DNA of 64,000 nt from Chryseobacterium edaphi (GTDB lineage: Bacteria > Bacteroidota > Bacteroidia > Flavobacteriales > Weeksellaceae): NCBI RefSeq assembly GCF_025628985.1, contig NZ_JAOTEM010000004.1, positions 248,001 through 312,000 of the forward strand, written 5' to 3'. The notes beneath the pieces were generated by a model. It ran no database searches. It saw nothing but the letters and a program-made list of their open reading frames with translations, and had not been told where the DNA came from. This document shows positions 17,684-26,970 of the stretch, one piece after another. The translations under genes and the position numbers were made by a program. The stretch's first letter is position 1; each line of letters opens with the position of its first letter.

Positions 17684-18328
17684 ATGAAAGTAATTTTAAC
17701 GGGAGCAACAGGAATGGTAGGTGAAGGAGTTTTAATGGAATGTCTTGAAAACCCAAATGTTTCTGAAATTCTAAGTGTGAGCAGAAAACCATCAGAAAAA
17801 AAACACGCAAAATTGAAAGAATATCTCGTTCCTGATTTCTTAAAAATAAACCTCAACGACGAGAACTTCAAAGGTTATGACGCCTGTTTTTTCTGCGCAG
17901 GAATCAGCAGCATGGGAATGAACGAAGAAGATTATACCAAAATCACTTATGACACAACTTTACATTTTGCAAAAGCAGTTCTCAGTCAAAATCCTGAACT
18001 TATTTTTAATTTCGTTTCCGGAAGTCACACAGACAGTTCCGAAAAAGGAAAAATGATGTGGGCACGAGTAAAAGGAAAAACCGAGAATGATTTACAAAAA
18101 CTTGGATTTAAAGGTGTTTACAATTTTCGTCCCGGTTTTATGAAGCCTGTAGAAGGTCAGAAAAATGTGAAGACACTTTTCAAGCCTTTCATTTGGTTTT
18201 TTCCAATGATTTCTCCATCGAAAACACTTACGCTGAATCAGGTGGGCAAAGCAATGATCAATGTAGTAAAGCGAGGTTATTCACAATCTGTTTTGGAAAT
18301 TGAAGATATTAAGAATTTAGCGAAATAA
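17684..18328 (+). CDS. NAD(P)-binding Rossmann-fold (epimerase-like) protein
   Basis: This 214-aa protein begins with the dinucleotide-binding loop VILTGATGMVGEG and continues as a short, atypical SDR/epimerase-like fold (FNFVSGSHTDSSEKGKMMW, then VYNFRPGFMKP). The usual catalytic YxxxK is not present in recognisable form. At 214 residues it is shorter than sugar epimerases and closer to the NAD(P)H-binding, NmrA-like small SDRs. The substrate is unknown. It is isolated between a repeat-rich spacer and a large secreted protein gene. Confidence 0.8.
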   Translation: MKVILTGATGMVGEGVLMECLENPNVSEILSVSRKPSEKKHAKLKEYLVPDFLKINLNDENFKGYDACFFCAGISSMGMNEEDYTKITYDTTLHFAKAVLSQNPELIFNFVSGSHTDSSEKGKMMWARVKGKTENDLQKLGFKGVYNFRPGFMKPVEGQKNVKTLFKPFIWFFPMISPSKTLTLNQVGKAMINVVKRGYSQSVLEIEDIKNLAK

Positions 18329-18427
18329 TTCAAAATACAATACTTATAATTAATCATTTGTTAAAGTTTAATTAAAACCTTCACACAGATAATTCTTCAT
18401 TTTTGCACCAATCTAAATATTGTAAAA

Positions 18428-21400
18428 ATGAAGAACAAATACCTTTTCAGAAGTTTGTTACCGATTGCAGCCTTATTTCATGGTGCAGTTTCAGGACAGA
18501 CGACTTTGGTTCATTACTGGAATTTTAACAACAACGCTTCGGTTGCAGCCATCACGACTCCAACTTCAACGCTTTTGAATGGTTCTATTGCTGCAACTTC
18601 CACAGGAACAGGAAATACAGATACTTTCATCGATTTTGCAGGCGGAACATCCCAAAATTTTGACGTTCAGAATTTAAATGCAAGAAACGGAGACGCTTCA
18701 GGTACGCATTTGAGATATAATTATCCGATCAATGGTAATGTACAGTTTAATTTACCTACAACAGGATATAATAATGTAGTTGTAAAATTCACGACAAGAA
18801 GATCAGGTTCAGGAGCAGGAACACAGTCTTGGTCTTATTCTCTGGACGGAACTACTTTTATTCCGTATCAAACGGTGACTTCGCTGGATGCCAATCCTCA
18901 ATTGATCACATTTGACTTTTCGACAATTTCAGGAGTTGCCAACAATCCAAATTTCAAACTTAAAGTTCAGTTCACAACAGGCGCAGGAGGAAATGTAGGA
19001 AACAATCGTTTCGATAACTTCACAGTCGACGCAACGGCAGTTGGCGGTGTTGACACCACTCCACCGACTGTAACTTATTTACCGGCAAACAACGTCAACA
19101 ACGCTTCTACAACAGTAAATCCCACAATTACTTTTAACGAAAATGTAAGATTGCTGGACAATTCTGCGATTACAGCCGCAAATGCTCAGAGTTTGGTAGA
19201 ATTAAGACTGACAAATGCTACAGGAGCAGTTGTACCTTTCACAACAACATTCAGCAACAATAAGATTACGGTAATTCCTACTGCAGGTTTGGTTCCTAAT
19301 CAAGCATATTATTTAGCTTTAAAACCAAATATGGTGGAAGATACAAGCGATAATGCGCTAACCACAACTACTTCTACCACTTTCACAACAGCAGGAACAA
19401 CAATTTCATTAGATAAAACATTTGTAAAGGTTAATGAAAATGCAGGAACATTGGCATTCAAGATCAATGTTAACAATCCTTCAAATGCGACAGTGAATCT
19501 GGTTGTAAAACCTGCACCTTTCAGTACGGCAAACAGCACTGACTTTACTTTAGCAAATCAAACTATCAATATAACTCCGACAACGACAAGTGTTACCGTT
19601 AATATTCCAATTATCGATGATACTTTGGAAGAGCAAATGGCTGAATATTTTGTTTTAAGTCTTGAAAATCCTGTAGGAGCAACTATTTCAGGAGAAGCAT
19701 TATCTACAGTTTATATTGTTGATAATGATAAAGCAGCTCCGGTTGCGTCAAATCAGGTTCAGTTAAATTACATCGGAAGCTTTGATCCTTCAGGAAACAG
19801 CACGAGCTCAACAGAAATTGTAGTTCACGATCCTGCGACACAAAGACTTTTCACCATCAGTTCTTTGACAGATGTTTTTGATATTATCAATTTTGCCAAT
19901 CCACTTGCACCAACCGTTATCAGCACAGTAAATATGCTTCCTTACGGTGGAATTACAAGCATTGCCGTGAAAAACGGAATTATCGCTGTAGCTTCTCCAA
20001 ACGGAACCAACGCACAAGGAAACGGATCTGTTGTTTTCTTTGACATCAACGGAACTTTCCTGAAACAGCTTTCTGTAGGAGTTTTACCGGATATGATCAC
20101 TTTTTCACCAGACGGAACAAAAGTAATGACCGCTAACGAAGGAGAACCAAATGATGCATACACGGTAGATCCGGAAGGTTCGATCAGTATTATTGACATT
20201 CCTTCTTTAACGGTTGCGGGAATTCAGGCATTAACACAAACGAATGTAACTACACTTGGATTTACACAGTTTAACGGCCAGGAAGCAACATTGGCTGCTT
20301 CAGGAGTAAGAAAAGTAAAATCTACAAGCACTTTGGCTCAGGATCTTGAACCGGAATACATTGCAATAAGTGCAGACAACCAGAAAGCATGGGTTTCTTG
20401 TCAGGAAAACAATGCAGTAATTGAGGTAAATTTAGCTACAAAAACACTAACAAGCATTTGGGGATTAGGTAAAAAAGACATGAGTCTTCCAGGAAACGGT
20501 TTTGATGCTTCTGACAATAATGGAGAAGTATTAATTGCCAATTGGCCTGTAAAAGCTTATTACAATCCGGATGCAATGGCATCTTATAAAGTTGGAAGTA
20601 CAAACTACATCGTTACCGCAAACGAAGGAGACGAGAAAGATTTAGGAGGATTCAGTGAAAGAACTACTGTGGGTGCAGCAACTTACGGTTTAGATTCAAC
20701 AGTTTTCCCGAATGCTGCGGTTCTTAAATCTTCAAATAATTTAGGAAGATTCAGAGTAACCAATGTAAACGGAAATACAGATGGCGATGCAGAATATGAA
20801 GAAATTCATGCTTTGGGAGCCCGTTCGTTCTCAATTTTCAATGCCGATAGCAAGCAGATTGTTTACGATAGTGGAGATCAGTTTGAAAGATATATTGCAG
20901 CCAATCATCCATTGATCTTCAATGCTGATAACGAAGCCAACGGTGCTAAAAACAGAAGCCGTGCAAAAGGTCCTGAACCGGAAGGAGTAACTTTAGGAAC
21001 AATCGGAACTCAAACTTTCGCTTTCATCACATTAGAAAGAACAGGCGGAGTAATGGTTTACAACGTAACAGATCCGAACAACGTAACGTTCACAGATTAC
21101 AAACATTCCAGAACGACATCTTCATACGGTGGTGACAATGGGCCGGAAGGAATCACGTACATCTCACCTGCAAACACAACGACAGGAAAAGGGTATGTAA
21201 TTGTTGCCAACGAAATCAGCGGAACTTTATCAATGTACGAAGTTAATCCTTCTCCAACTTTATCTACAGGAGAAGTGAAAACTGAAAAATCAACCTTCAA
21301 TATCTTCCCAAATCCTGTAAACAAAGGAAATACATTGTATTTTAACAGAGCACAAGGTTACGAATTGTACGATATGAGCGGAAAACTTCTAGGAAAAGAG

Positions 21401-21496
21401 AAAAATGCTTTAACGATAGATACTTCAAAACTAAACACAGGAGTTTATTTAATTAAAACTTCAGAAGGTGAAGTGAAAAGAATCATTGTAAAGTAA
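18428..21496 (+). CDS. T9SS-exported choice-of-anchor I family protein with Ig-like and Calx-beta domains
   Basis: This 1022-aa surface or secreted protein has a signal peptide (about 1-23) and an N-terminal beta-sandwich (about 25-200). An SbsA-type Ig-like domain follows (about 208-325, starting DTTPPTVTYLPANN), then a Calx-beta domain (about 330-430). A choice-of-anchor I beta-propeller (about 445-930) has LNYIGSFDPSGNS, VTANEGEPNDA, IVTANEGDEKD and GPEGITYISP repeats. The C-terminal 75 residues form a type A T9SS sorting domain (FNIFPNPVNKGNTLYF, then GVYLIKTSEGEVKRIIV). The propeller type is related to bacterial surface proteins often mislabelled as alkaline phosphatases. The ligand is unknown. 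It is a single-gene unit with a terminator. Confidence 0.92.
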   Translation: MKNKYLFRSLLPIAALFHGAVSGQTTLVHYWNFNNNASVAAITTPTSTLLNGSIAATSTGTGNTDTFIDFAGGTSQNFDVQNLNARNGDASGTHLRYNYPINGNVQFNLPTTGYNNVVVKFTTRRSGSGAGTQSWSYSLDGTTFIPYQTVTSLDANPQLITFDFSTISGVANNPNFKLKVQFTTGAGGNVGNNRFDNFTVDATAVGGVDTTPPTVTYLPANNVNNASTTVNPTITFNENVRLLDNSAITAANAQSLVELRLTNATGAVVPFTTTFSNNKITVIPTAGLVPNQAYYLALKPNMVEDTSDNALTTTTSTTFTTAGTTISLDKTFVKVNENAGTLAFKINVNNPSNATVNLVVKPAPFSTANSTDFTLANQTINITPTTTSVTVNIPIIDDTLEEQMAEYFVLSLENPVGATISGEALSTVYIVDNDKAAPVASNQVQLNYIGSFDPSGNSTSSTEIVVHDPATQRLFTISSLTDVFDIINFANPLAPTVISTVNMLPYGGITSIAVKNGIIAVASPNGTNAQGNGSVVFFDINGTFLKQLSVGVLPDMITFSPDGTKVMTANEGEPNDAYTVDPEGSISIIDIPSLTVAGIQALTQTNVTTLGFTQFNGQEATLAASGVRKVKSTSTLAQDLEPEYIAISADNQKAWVSCQENNAVIEVNLATKTLTSIWGLGKKDMSLPGNGFDASDNNGEVLIANWPVKAYYNPDAMASYKVGSTNYIVTANEGDEKDLGGFSERTTVGAATYGLDSTVFPNAAVLKSSNNLGRFRVTNVNGNTDGDAEYEEIHALGARSFSIFNADSKQIVYDSGDQFERYIAANHPLIFNADNEANGAKNRSRAKGPEPEGVTLGTIGTQTFAFITLERTGGVMVYNVTDPNNVTFTDYKHSRTTSSYGGDNGPEGITYISPANTTTGKGYVIVANEISGTLSMYEVNPSPTLSTGEVKTEKSTFNIFPNPVNKGNTLYFNRAQGYELYDMSGKLLGKEKNALTIDTSKLNTGVYLIKTSEGEVKRIIVK

Positions 21497-21520
21497 CTTT
21501 TATATATTTGATTTTAATGT

Positions 21521-21546
21521 AGCCCTGGTTTTTGCGGGGCTTTTTT
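21521..21546 (+). terminator. Intrinsic terminator (short stem)
   Basis: AGCCC / GGGCT pairs over an 11-base loop and runs into six T residues, 25 bases after the stop of the 1022-aa gene. Confidence 0.65.
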
Positions 21547-21590
21547 ATGGAAAAGCTTGTTGTGAAATTAACCTTTGCCTTAAAGTCAGC

Positions 21591-21632
21591 CTTGTCAAGG
21601 TTAATCTATAGACTGATGATAATCTTGACAAG
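21591..21632. repeat. Inverted repeat upstream of the barstar-like gene
   Basis: CTTGTCAAGGTTAATC pairs with GATAATCTTGACAAG (one mismatch and one bulge) over a short loop. It lies 48 bases before the barstar-like gene and could be an operator or another member of the palindromic intergenic repeats. Confidence 0.5.
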
Positions 21633-21679
21633 TTTTAGTTTTGTAGGAAATTCAGTACTTTCACTTAAATTTAATTATA

Positions 21680-22396
21680 ATGTTTGGATTTTCATTAGAT
21701 TCGGGTCACCACCCACCTGAGCTTATCACAATTATAGAGGATGTGAAAAATTTGGAAAGTAATAATAAAAGTATTGGTTACCGAGAATTACGTCTTTTAA
21801 ATGTAGAAAATATTGCACGGTTGAAAGCGACAATTGATGAAGCAACAATCAATTATGATAACAATGGATTTATTCATTATCTAAACGAAAATCAAGAAGT
21901 TATCACTTATACTTTTATCAGTAAACTTAAAGTGATTAAGTCAAAGAAAAACAATATCACTTTAAGCGGTTCCGTATGGCATCAACCAAAAGGTTTCTTA
22001 AAAGCCTTCAAACTGTTTGGTAATAACGAAATAACTACAAAAAACAAATGGAGGGAATTCAAAAAAGACGAGCTGCAAGGTTGGCTGGTTTTTGCTTTAT
22101 GCAGTAATAAATTAACAGAAGAAAAAGAGATTATTGAAATAATAATTGATGGCAATGATTTCAACAATTTAGATGAATTTTTCTGTGTAATTGGTGAAGA
22201 AATAAATGGAATTACTGGTTATTTTGGAAGAGACATTGGTTCCTTCAACGATTGTTTAAGAGGAGATTTTGGAGTTAAATCAATTTCTAAAATTACATGG
22301 ATGAATCATTTAAGAAGTAAAAAAATACTAAGAAAAAAATTTAATGATCTGGTAGAAATTTTTAAAGAATATAAAATTAATTTGATTTTCAACTGA
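21680..22396 (+). CDS. Barstar-like domain protein (orphan immunity-type)
   Basis: The C-terminal half of this 238-aa protein (about 155-235) resembles barstar, the inhibitor of barnase-type ribonucleases. It has EIIIDGNDFNNLDEFFCVIG (strand plus first helix), then NGITGYFGRDIGSFNDCLRG, the region that in barstar reads Y.G.n.dal.D.l. The N-terminal half (about 1-140) is not recognised. Barstar-family proteins pair with secreted or polymorphic RNase toxins, but no toxin gene is adjacent. It stands alone on the plus strand between two converging units. It could be a leftover or imported immunity gene. The N-terminal domain could instead carry the function. Confidence 0.65.
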   Translation: MFGFSLDSGHHPPELITIIEDVKNLESNNKSIGYRELRLLNVENIARLKATIDEATINYDNNGFIHYLNENQEVITYTFISKLKVIKSKKNNITLSGSVWHQPKGFLKAFKLFGNNEITTKNKWREFKKDELQGWLVFALCSNKLTEEKEIIEIIIDGNDFNNLDEFFCVIGEEINGITGYFGRDIGSFNDCLRGDFGVKSISKITWMNHLRSKKILRKKFNDLVEIFKEYKINLIFN

Positions 22397-22500
22397 ATTT
22401 TAGCATAAGATCTTAACCTCACTAAGGAGACACTACACATTTTAGAACAAAAAAAGACACACTAAAAAGTCTGTCTTCAAAAAATATATTAGGGTATTTT

Positions 22501-22749
22501 TTATTCTACGTTCACTACTTTCGTAATTTCAGGAGCGTGTTGTTTGATGGTGTTTTCAACACCCAGTTTCAGGGTTGAAAAGTTCAGAGAACAGCCGGAG
22601 CAGTTTCCCAAAAGCTTTACATAAACAGTGTCTTCTTTCACATCAATCAACTCAATATCTCCACCGTCTTTGTTCAGAAACGGACGAATGCTCTCAAGAG
22701 CTTCCATTACCTTTGTTACAGTTTGTTCGTGTGCTATATTTGTCTCCAT
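22501..22749 (-). CDS. NifU-like C-terminal domain protein (iron-sulfur carrier)
   Basis: This 82-aa protein is essentially a single NifU C-terminal domain: VMEALESIRPFLNKDGGDIELIDV followed by the CxxC motif in LLGNCSGCSLNFSTLK, and HAPEI near the end. Such proteins carry or assemble Fe-S clusters on the paired cysteines. The start at 22749 (METNIAHEQ) gives the family length; the frame extends 20 codons upstream, overlapping the mrp gene end, which is unlikely. It follows the Mrp ATPase gene by 41 bases on the same strand, a pair expected to cooperate in Fe-S cluster transfer. Confidence 0.9.
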   Translation of the reverse strand: METNIAHEQTVTKVMEALESIRPFLNKDGGDIELIDVKEDTVYVKLLGNCSGCSLNFSTLKLGVENTIKQHAPEITKVVNVE

Positions 22750-22790
22750 ATTTGAATTTGGTTTTTCAAAAATTAATTTGAAATCATTAT

Positions 22791-23894
22791 TTATTTTTTT
22801 GGTGAGCAACCAGCCATCGTCGTGATTTTCACGGCTTCTGTTGGCGGAAGAAACTTATTTCTTTCGACCAAGCTCTCTACCATTTTTCTTGCAGTTTCTA
22901 CATAGATTTCTGCAATTTTTGAATTTTCCTGAAGCGCTGCAGGTCTTCCCACATCTCCCGCTTCTCTGATGCTCTGAATCAACGGAATTTCACCCAAAAC
23001 AGGAATTTTTAAATCATCTGCCAAATATTGCGCTCCCTGGTTTCCAAAGATATAATATTTATTGTCAGGTAATTCTTCCGGTGTAAAATACGCCATATTT
23101 TCTATCAATCCAAGAACCGGAATGTTGATACTTTCCATCTGGAACATTGCAATTCCTTTTCTAACATCCGCCAATGCAACATGTTGAGGTGTACTTACAA
23201 TCACCGCTCCTGTAACCGGAACTTCCTGAATGATTGATAAATGAATATCACCAGTTCCTGGAGGAAGATCGATTAACAGGAAATCCAATTCTCCCCAAGC
23301 TGCGTCTCTGATCATTTGGTTTAAAGCTTTAGAAGCCATTGGACCTCTCCAAACTACCGCTTGATTTGCTCCTGAAAAATATCCGATAGAAAGCATTTTC
23401 ACACCATAATTTTCGATAGGCTTCATCAAATTTTTTCCGTCAATTTCTACAGAAATCGGCTTCTGACCCTCTGTATCAAACATGGTAGGAACAGACGGAC
23501 CATAAATATCGGCATCTAAAATTCCGACTTTAAAACCCATTTTAGCTAAAGTTACCGCAAGATTGGCAGCAACCGTAGATTTACCAACACCACCTTTTCC
23601 GGATGCGATGGCGATAATATTTTGAATTCCAGGGATTTGTTTTCCTTTGATCTGACTTAGCTGAACTTCGCTTGGCTCGGGAGAAACTATCTTTAATTTT
23701 AAATTAATATCATCTCCAAATTCACTTGCAAAAGCCTGCTTCATTGCTGCTTCAAGCTTCTTTTTTTCGTGCATTGCCGGTGAATGAGCGGTCATGTCGA
23801 TGTATACATCGCTGCCCATTACCTGAAAGTTACTCACCAAATCATCTACTTCTATTTCTTTAAGGAAATCCTGAACCTTTTCTTTAGTCAACAT
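22791..23894 (-). CDS. mrp: Mrp/NBP35 family ATP-binding protein (iron-sulfur cluster carrier)
   Basis: This 367-aa protein has an N-terminal MIP18-type domain (about 1-85) and a P-loop ATPase with the deviant Walker A IASGKGGVGKSTVAANLA (about 94-110) and the FLLIDLPPGTGDIHLS switch. It probably binds and hands over Fe-S clusters. The CxxC of many Mrp/ApbC proteins, after IENMAYF, is replaced by TPEELPDNKYYIFG, which is usual in Bacteroidota homologues. A lone cysteine occurs at the C-terminus (AGCSPKK). It forms an operon with the downstream NifU-like gene. Confidence 0.92.
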   Translation of the reverse strand: MLTKEKVQDFLKEIEVDDLVSNFQVMGSDVYIDMTAHSPAMHEKKKLEAAMKQAFASEFGDDINLKLKIVSPEPSEVQLSQIKGKQIPGIQNIIAIASGKGGVGKSTVAANLAVTLAKMGFKVGILDADIYGPSVPTMFDTEGQKPISVEIDGKNLMKPIENYGVKMLSIGYFSGANQAVVWRGPMASKALNQMIRDAAWGELDFLLIDLPPGTGDIHLSIIQEVPVTGAVIVSTPQHVALADVRKGIAMFQMESINIPVLGLIENMAYFTPEELPDNKYYIFGNQGAQYLADDLKIPVLGEIPLIQSIREAGDVGRPAALQENSKIAEIYVETARKMVESLVERNKFLPPTEAVKITTMAGCSPKK

Positions 23895-24021
23895 AAAAAT
23901 ATAAATTGTCTACAAATTTACGGAAATTTTACCTATTTAGAATCAATAAAGATGGCGATAGATAAATTCTTTTGTAGAACGAATTATTGTAGTATTTTAG
24001 GGGGATTTTAATTTTAAACTC

Positions 24022-26823
24022 ATGCAAAAATTTTTCTTCATTCTTTTAGGATTGATCAGTCATAATTTATTTTCACAAAATTATTCGCAATACGTGAATC
24101 CATTTATCGGAACGGGTGGTCATGGTCACACTTTTCCTGGCGCAATCGTGCCTTTCGGGATGGTACAGCTTTCTCCTGACACCAGAATCGACGGAAGTTG
24201 GGATGGCTGTAGCGGTTATCATTACTCCGATTCGGTGATTTACGGATTTTCTCATACACATTTGAACGGAACCGGAGTTTCTGATTACGGAGATATTATG
24301 CTGATTCCAACAATGGGAAATCCTGGATTGACTTCTAAAGAATATTCATCAAAATTTTCGCACAAAAACGAAAAAGCGACGGCAGGATTTTATTCGGTTA
24401 AATTGGACAAACACAATATTGATGTTCGTTTAACGACGACAAAAAGAGTCGGTTATCACGAGTACACATTTAATAAAGCCGGAAATGCGAATATTATTTT
24501 AGATTTAAATCACAGAGATAAATTGCTGGAAGGCGAAGTAAAAATCATTGATGATAAAACCATCGAAGTTTTCAGAAGAAGTGAAGCTTGGGCGACGAAC
24601 CAGCACATTTATGCAAGAATTGAGTTTTCAAAGCCGATGAAGATTTCAAAAAAGGAATTTAATGGTAAAAATGAAAACAATACATTCTCAGGGACCAAAT
24701 TGGCTTTAGCATTCACAACTGCGGTGAAAAGTGGTGAAAAAATTAGTGTAAAAGTTTCAATTTCTCCTACAGATTACGAAGGTGCAGGAAAAAATATGCT
24801 GGCTGAAGGAAAATCGAATGATTTTGAAACCATTAAAAAAGAAGCCGAAGCAGATTGGAACAAAGAACTTTCAAAAATTGAAGTAAAATCTTCTGACAAA
24901 GATAAACTTACCGTTTTCTATACTGCTTTGTACCATGTTTTCACGCAACCCAATATCAATATGGACGTTGACGGAAAATATCGTGGTAGAGACAACAAAT
25001 TTTACATGGCGAAAGATTTCGGATACTACACCGTCTTTTCGCTTTGGGATACTTTCAGAGGAGCGCATCCTTTGATGACTTTAATCGACAGAAAAAGAAC
25101 GGCAGATTTCGTCAATACTTTCATCAAACAGCGTGAACAAGGAGGAAGAATTCCGGTTTGGGAACTAGCTTCCAACGAAACCGAATGTATGATTGGTTAT
25201 CACGGCGTTTCCGTTATTGCAGATGCGATGGCAAAAGGCATTACAGGTTTTGATTATGAAAAAGCTTTTGAAGCTTCAAAGAATTCAGCAATGAAGGATA
25301 TTTTTGGTTTAAATGCTTACAAACAAAACAATTACATCAGCATTGATGATGAGCACGAAAGTGTTTCTAAAACTCTTGAATATGCTTATGACGATTGGTG
25401 TATCGCTCAAATGGCGAAAATTTTAAATAAAAAAGAAGATTACGAATACTTCATGAAACGTTCTCAGAATTGGAAAAACCTTTACAATCCGAAAAACGGT
25501 TTTATGCAGGCAAGAAAAAACGGAAACTGGTACGAACCGTTTGATCCAAGCGAAGTCAACAACAATTATACGGAAGGAAACTCGTGGCATTACTCATATT
25601 CGGTTCAACAGGATATTCCGGGGTTGATTGAAGCGCATGGCGGAAAAGAAAAATTTGAACAGTTTATTGATGCTATTTTCTCAGCTTCTGATAAAACAAC
25701 AGGAAGAGAACAGGTGGATATTACAGGATTAATGGGACAATACGCTCAAGGAAACGAACCAAGTCACCACATTGCTTACCTTTATAATTTCGTTGATAAG
25801 CCACAAAAAACGGAAGCAAAAATCAAGTATATTCTTGATAATTTCTACAAAAATTCGCCGGATGGATTGATCGGAAATGAAGATTGCGGACAAATGAGTG
25901 CATGGTTTATTTTAAGTTCTATGGGAATTTATGCTGTGACGCCAGGGAAACCTGAGTGGGAAACCGTAACGCCTTATTTTGATGAAATTAAATTACATCT
26001 CGAAGACGGAACGACGAGAATTATTACTAAAAACACTCCGAAAAGTGAACTGAAACATTTAGGTTTTGAAAATGTAAAAGTTGCAAAAGATTTAAAATAT
26101 CCTGAACAAACTGCTTCTCCTATCATTGCCGCAGATCGACTGTTTGATTTTACCACTCAGGTGAAAATCACTCCGTTGAACGAAAAAGACAAAGTATATT
26201 ACATGACGATGGATGAAAATGATGCCAATGTGAGAAAAACTTTTAAAGTCTACAAAGAGCCTTTTATGATCAATAAAACCACGCAGGTTTCTACTTACGC
26301 TGAAAGAAATGGAGAAAAAAGTGGAATCACAACTGCCAATTTCAACAGAAGACCCAATCATTGGGATATTTCCATCAACGCTAACATTAATCCGCAATAT
26401 ACTGCTGGTGGAAAGTTTGCTTTAATTGACGGAATCAACGGGGATGTAAACTGGAGAAAAGGTGAATGGCAAGGTTATCAAGGACAAACTGTTGAAGCGA
26501 TTATTGATTTTAAATCTCCTCAACAGATCAGCCAGATTTCTTCAACATACTTACAAGACAGCAGAGCCTGGATTTTAATGCCGAAAAAAGTGGAATACTA
26601 CGCTTCAATGGATGGAAAAACTTTCATTCTCCTAAAAACTTTGGAAAATAACATTGATGCTAAAGACGAAACAGTTCAGGTAAAAGATTTTTCAACGGAA
26701 ATTCTTCCTACTGAAGCTCGTTACCTCAAAGTAAAAGCCTATCACTTTGGAAAACTTCCGGAATGGCATCAAGGTGCGGGTGGAGATGCTTATATTTTTG
26801 TGGATGAGATTTCTGTGAAGTAG
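24022..26823 (+). CDS. GH92 family glycosyl hydrolase (alpha-mannosidase type)
   Basis: This 933-aa exported enzyme has a signal peptide (about 1-19) followed by the GH92 N-terminal beta-sandwich: QYVNPFIGTGGHGHTFPGA and GYHYSDSVIYGFSHTHLNG. The alpha/alpha barrel has FSLWDTFRGAHPLMTL, SNETECMIGYHG and GNEDCGQMSAWFILSSMG. GH92 enzymes are Ca-dependent exo-alpha-mannosidases trimming N-glycan or yeast mannan. The C-terminal 140 residues look like an added discoidin-type carbohydrate-binding domain (FALIDGINGDVNWRKGEW). No SusC/SusD pair or other hydrolase is adjacent, so this is not a polysaccharide utilisation locus. It is probably periplasmic, since no sorting domain is present. Confidence 0.93.
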   Translation: MQKFFFILLGLISHNLFSQNYSQYVNPFIGTGGHGHTFPGAIVPFGMVQLSPDTRIDGSWDGCSGYHYSDSVIYGFSHTHLNGTGVSDYGDIMLIPTMGNPGLTSKEYSSKFSHKNEKATAGFYSVKLDKHNIDVRLTTTKRVGYHEYTFNKAGNANIILDLNHRDKLLEGEVKIIDDKTIEVFRRSEAWATNQHIYARIEFSKPMKISKKEFNGKNENNTFSGTKLALAFTTAVKSGEKISVKVSISPTDYEGAGKNMLAEGKSNDFETIKKEAEADWNKELSKIEVKSSDKDKLTVFYTALYHVFTQPNINMDVDGKYRGRDNKFYMAKDFGYYTVFSLWDTFRGAHPLMTLIDRKRTADFVNTFIKQREQGGRIPVWELASNETECMIGYHGVSVIADAMAKGITGFDYEKAFEASKNSAMKDIFGLNAYKQNNYISIDDEHESVSKTLEYAYDDWCIAQMAKILNKKEDYEYFMKRSQNWKNLYNPKNGFMQARKNGNWYEPFDPSEVNNNYTEGNSWHYSYSVQQDIPGLIEAHGGKEKFEQFIDAIFSASDKTTGREQVDITGLMGQYAQGNEPSHHIAYLYNFVDKPQKTEAKIKYILDNFYKNSPDGLIGNEDCGQMSAWFILSSMGIYAVTPGKPEWETVTPYFDEIKLHLEDGTTRIITKNTPKSELKHLGFENVKVAKDLKYPEQTASPIIAADRLFDFTTQVKITPLNEKDKVYYMTMDENDANVRKTFKVYKEPFMINKTTQVSTYAERNGEKSGITTANFNRRPNHWDISINANINPQYTAGGKFALIDGINGDVNWRKGEWQGYQGQTVEAIIDFKSPQQISQISSTYLQDSRAWILMPKKVEYYASMDGKTFILLKTLENNIDAKDETVQVKDFSTEILPTEARYLKVKAYHFGKLPEWHQGAGGDAYIFVDEISVK

Positions 26824-26845
26824 AAATTTTTAATTTAAAATAATG

Positions 26846-26877
26846 AAACCTCTTTCGATTTGGAAGAGGTTTTTGTT
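26846..26877 (+). terminator. Intrinsic terminator
   Basis: AAACCTCTT / AAGAGGTTT forms a 9-bp perfect stem followed by a T-run, 23 bases after the GH92 stop. Confidence 0.85.
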
Positions 26878-26970
26878 TTATATGCAGAGGAACGGGTTTA
26901 GCTCGTTTAACAATTACACGAATATCAAATCAGGCTTTAGTCAAAGTTTATGTTTTGTATTTGAATAAAA

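Noticed and set aside
21532..21720. 62-codon plus-strand frame starting in the terminator of the 1022-aa gene
   Set aside because: It begins inside the terminator's T-run, covers an inverted repeat and overlaps the barstar-like gene start in another frame; nothing supports it as a protein.
24022..26823. Polysaccharide utilisation locus around the GH92 gene
   Set aside because: No SusC/SusD pair, other glycoside hydrolase or anti-sigma gene is next to it, so it is a single-gene unit.
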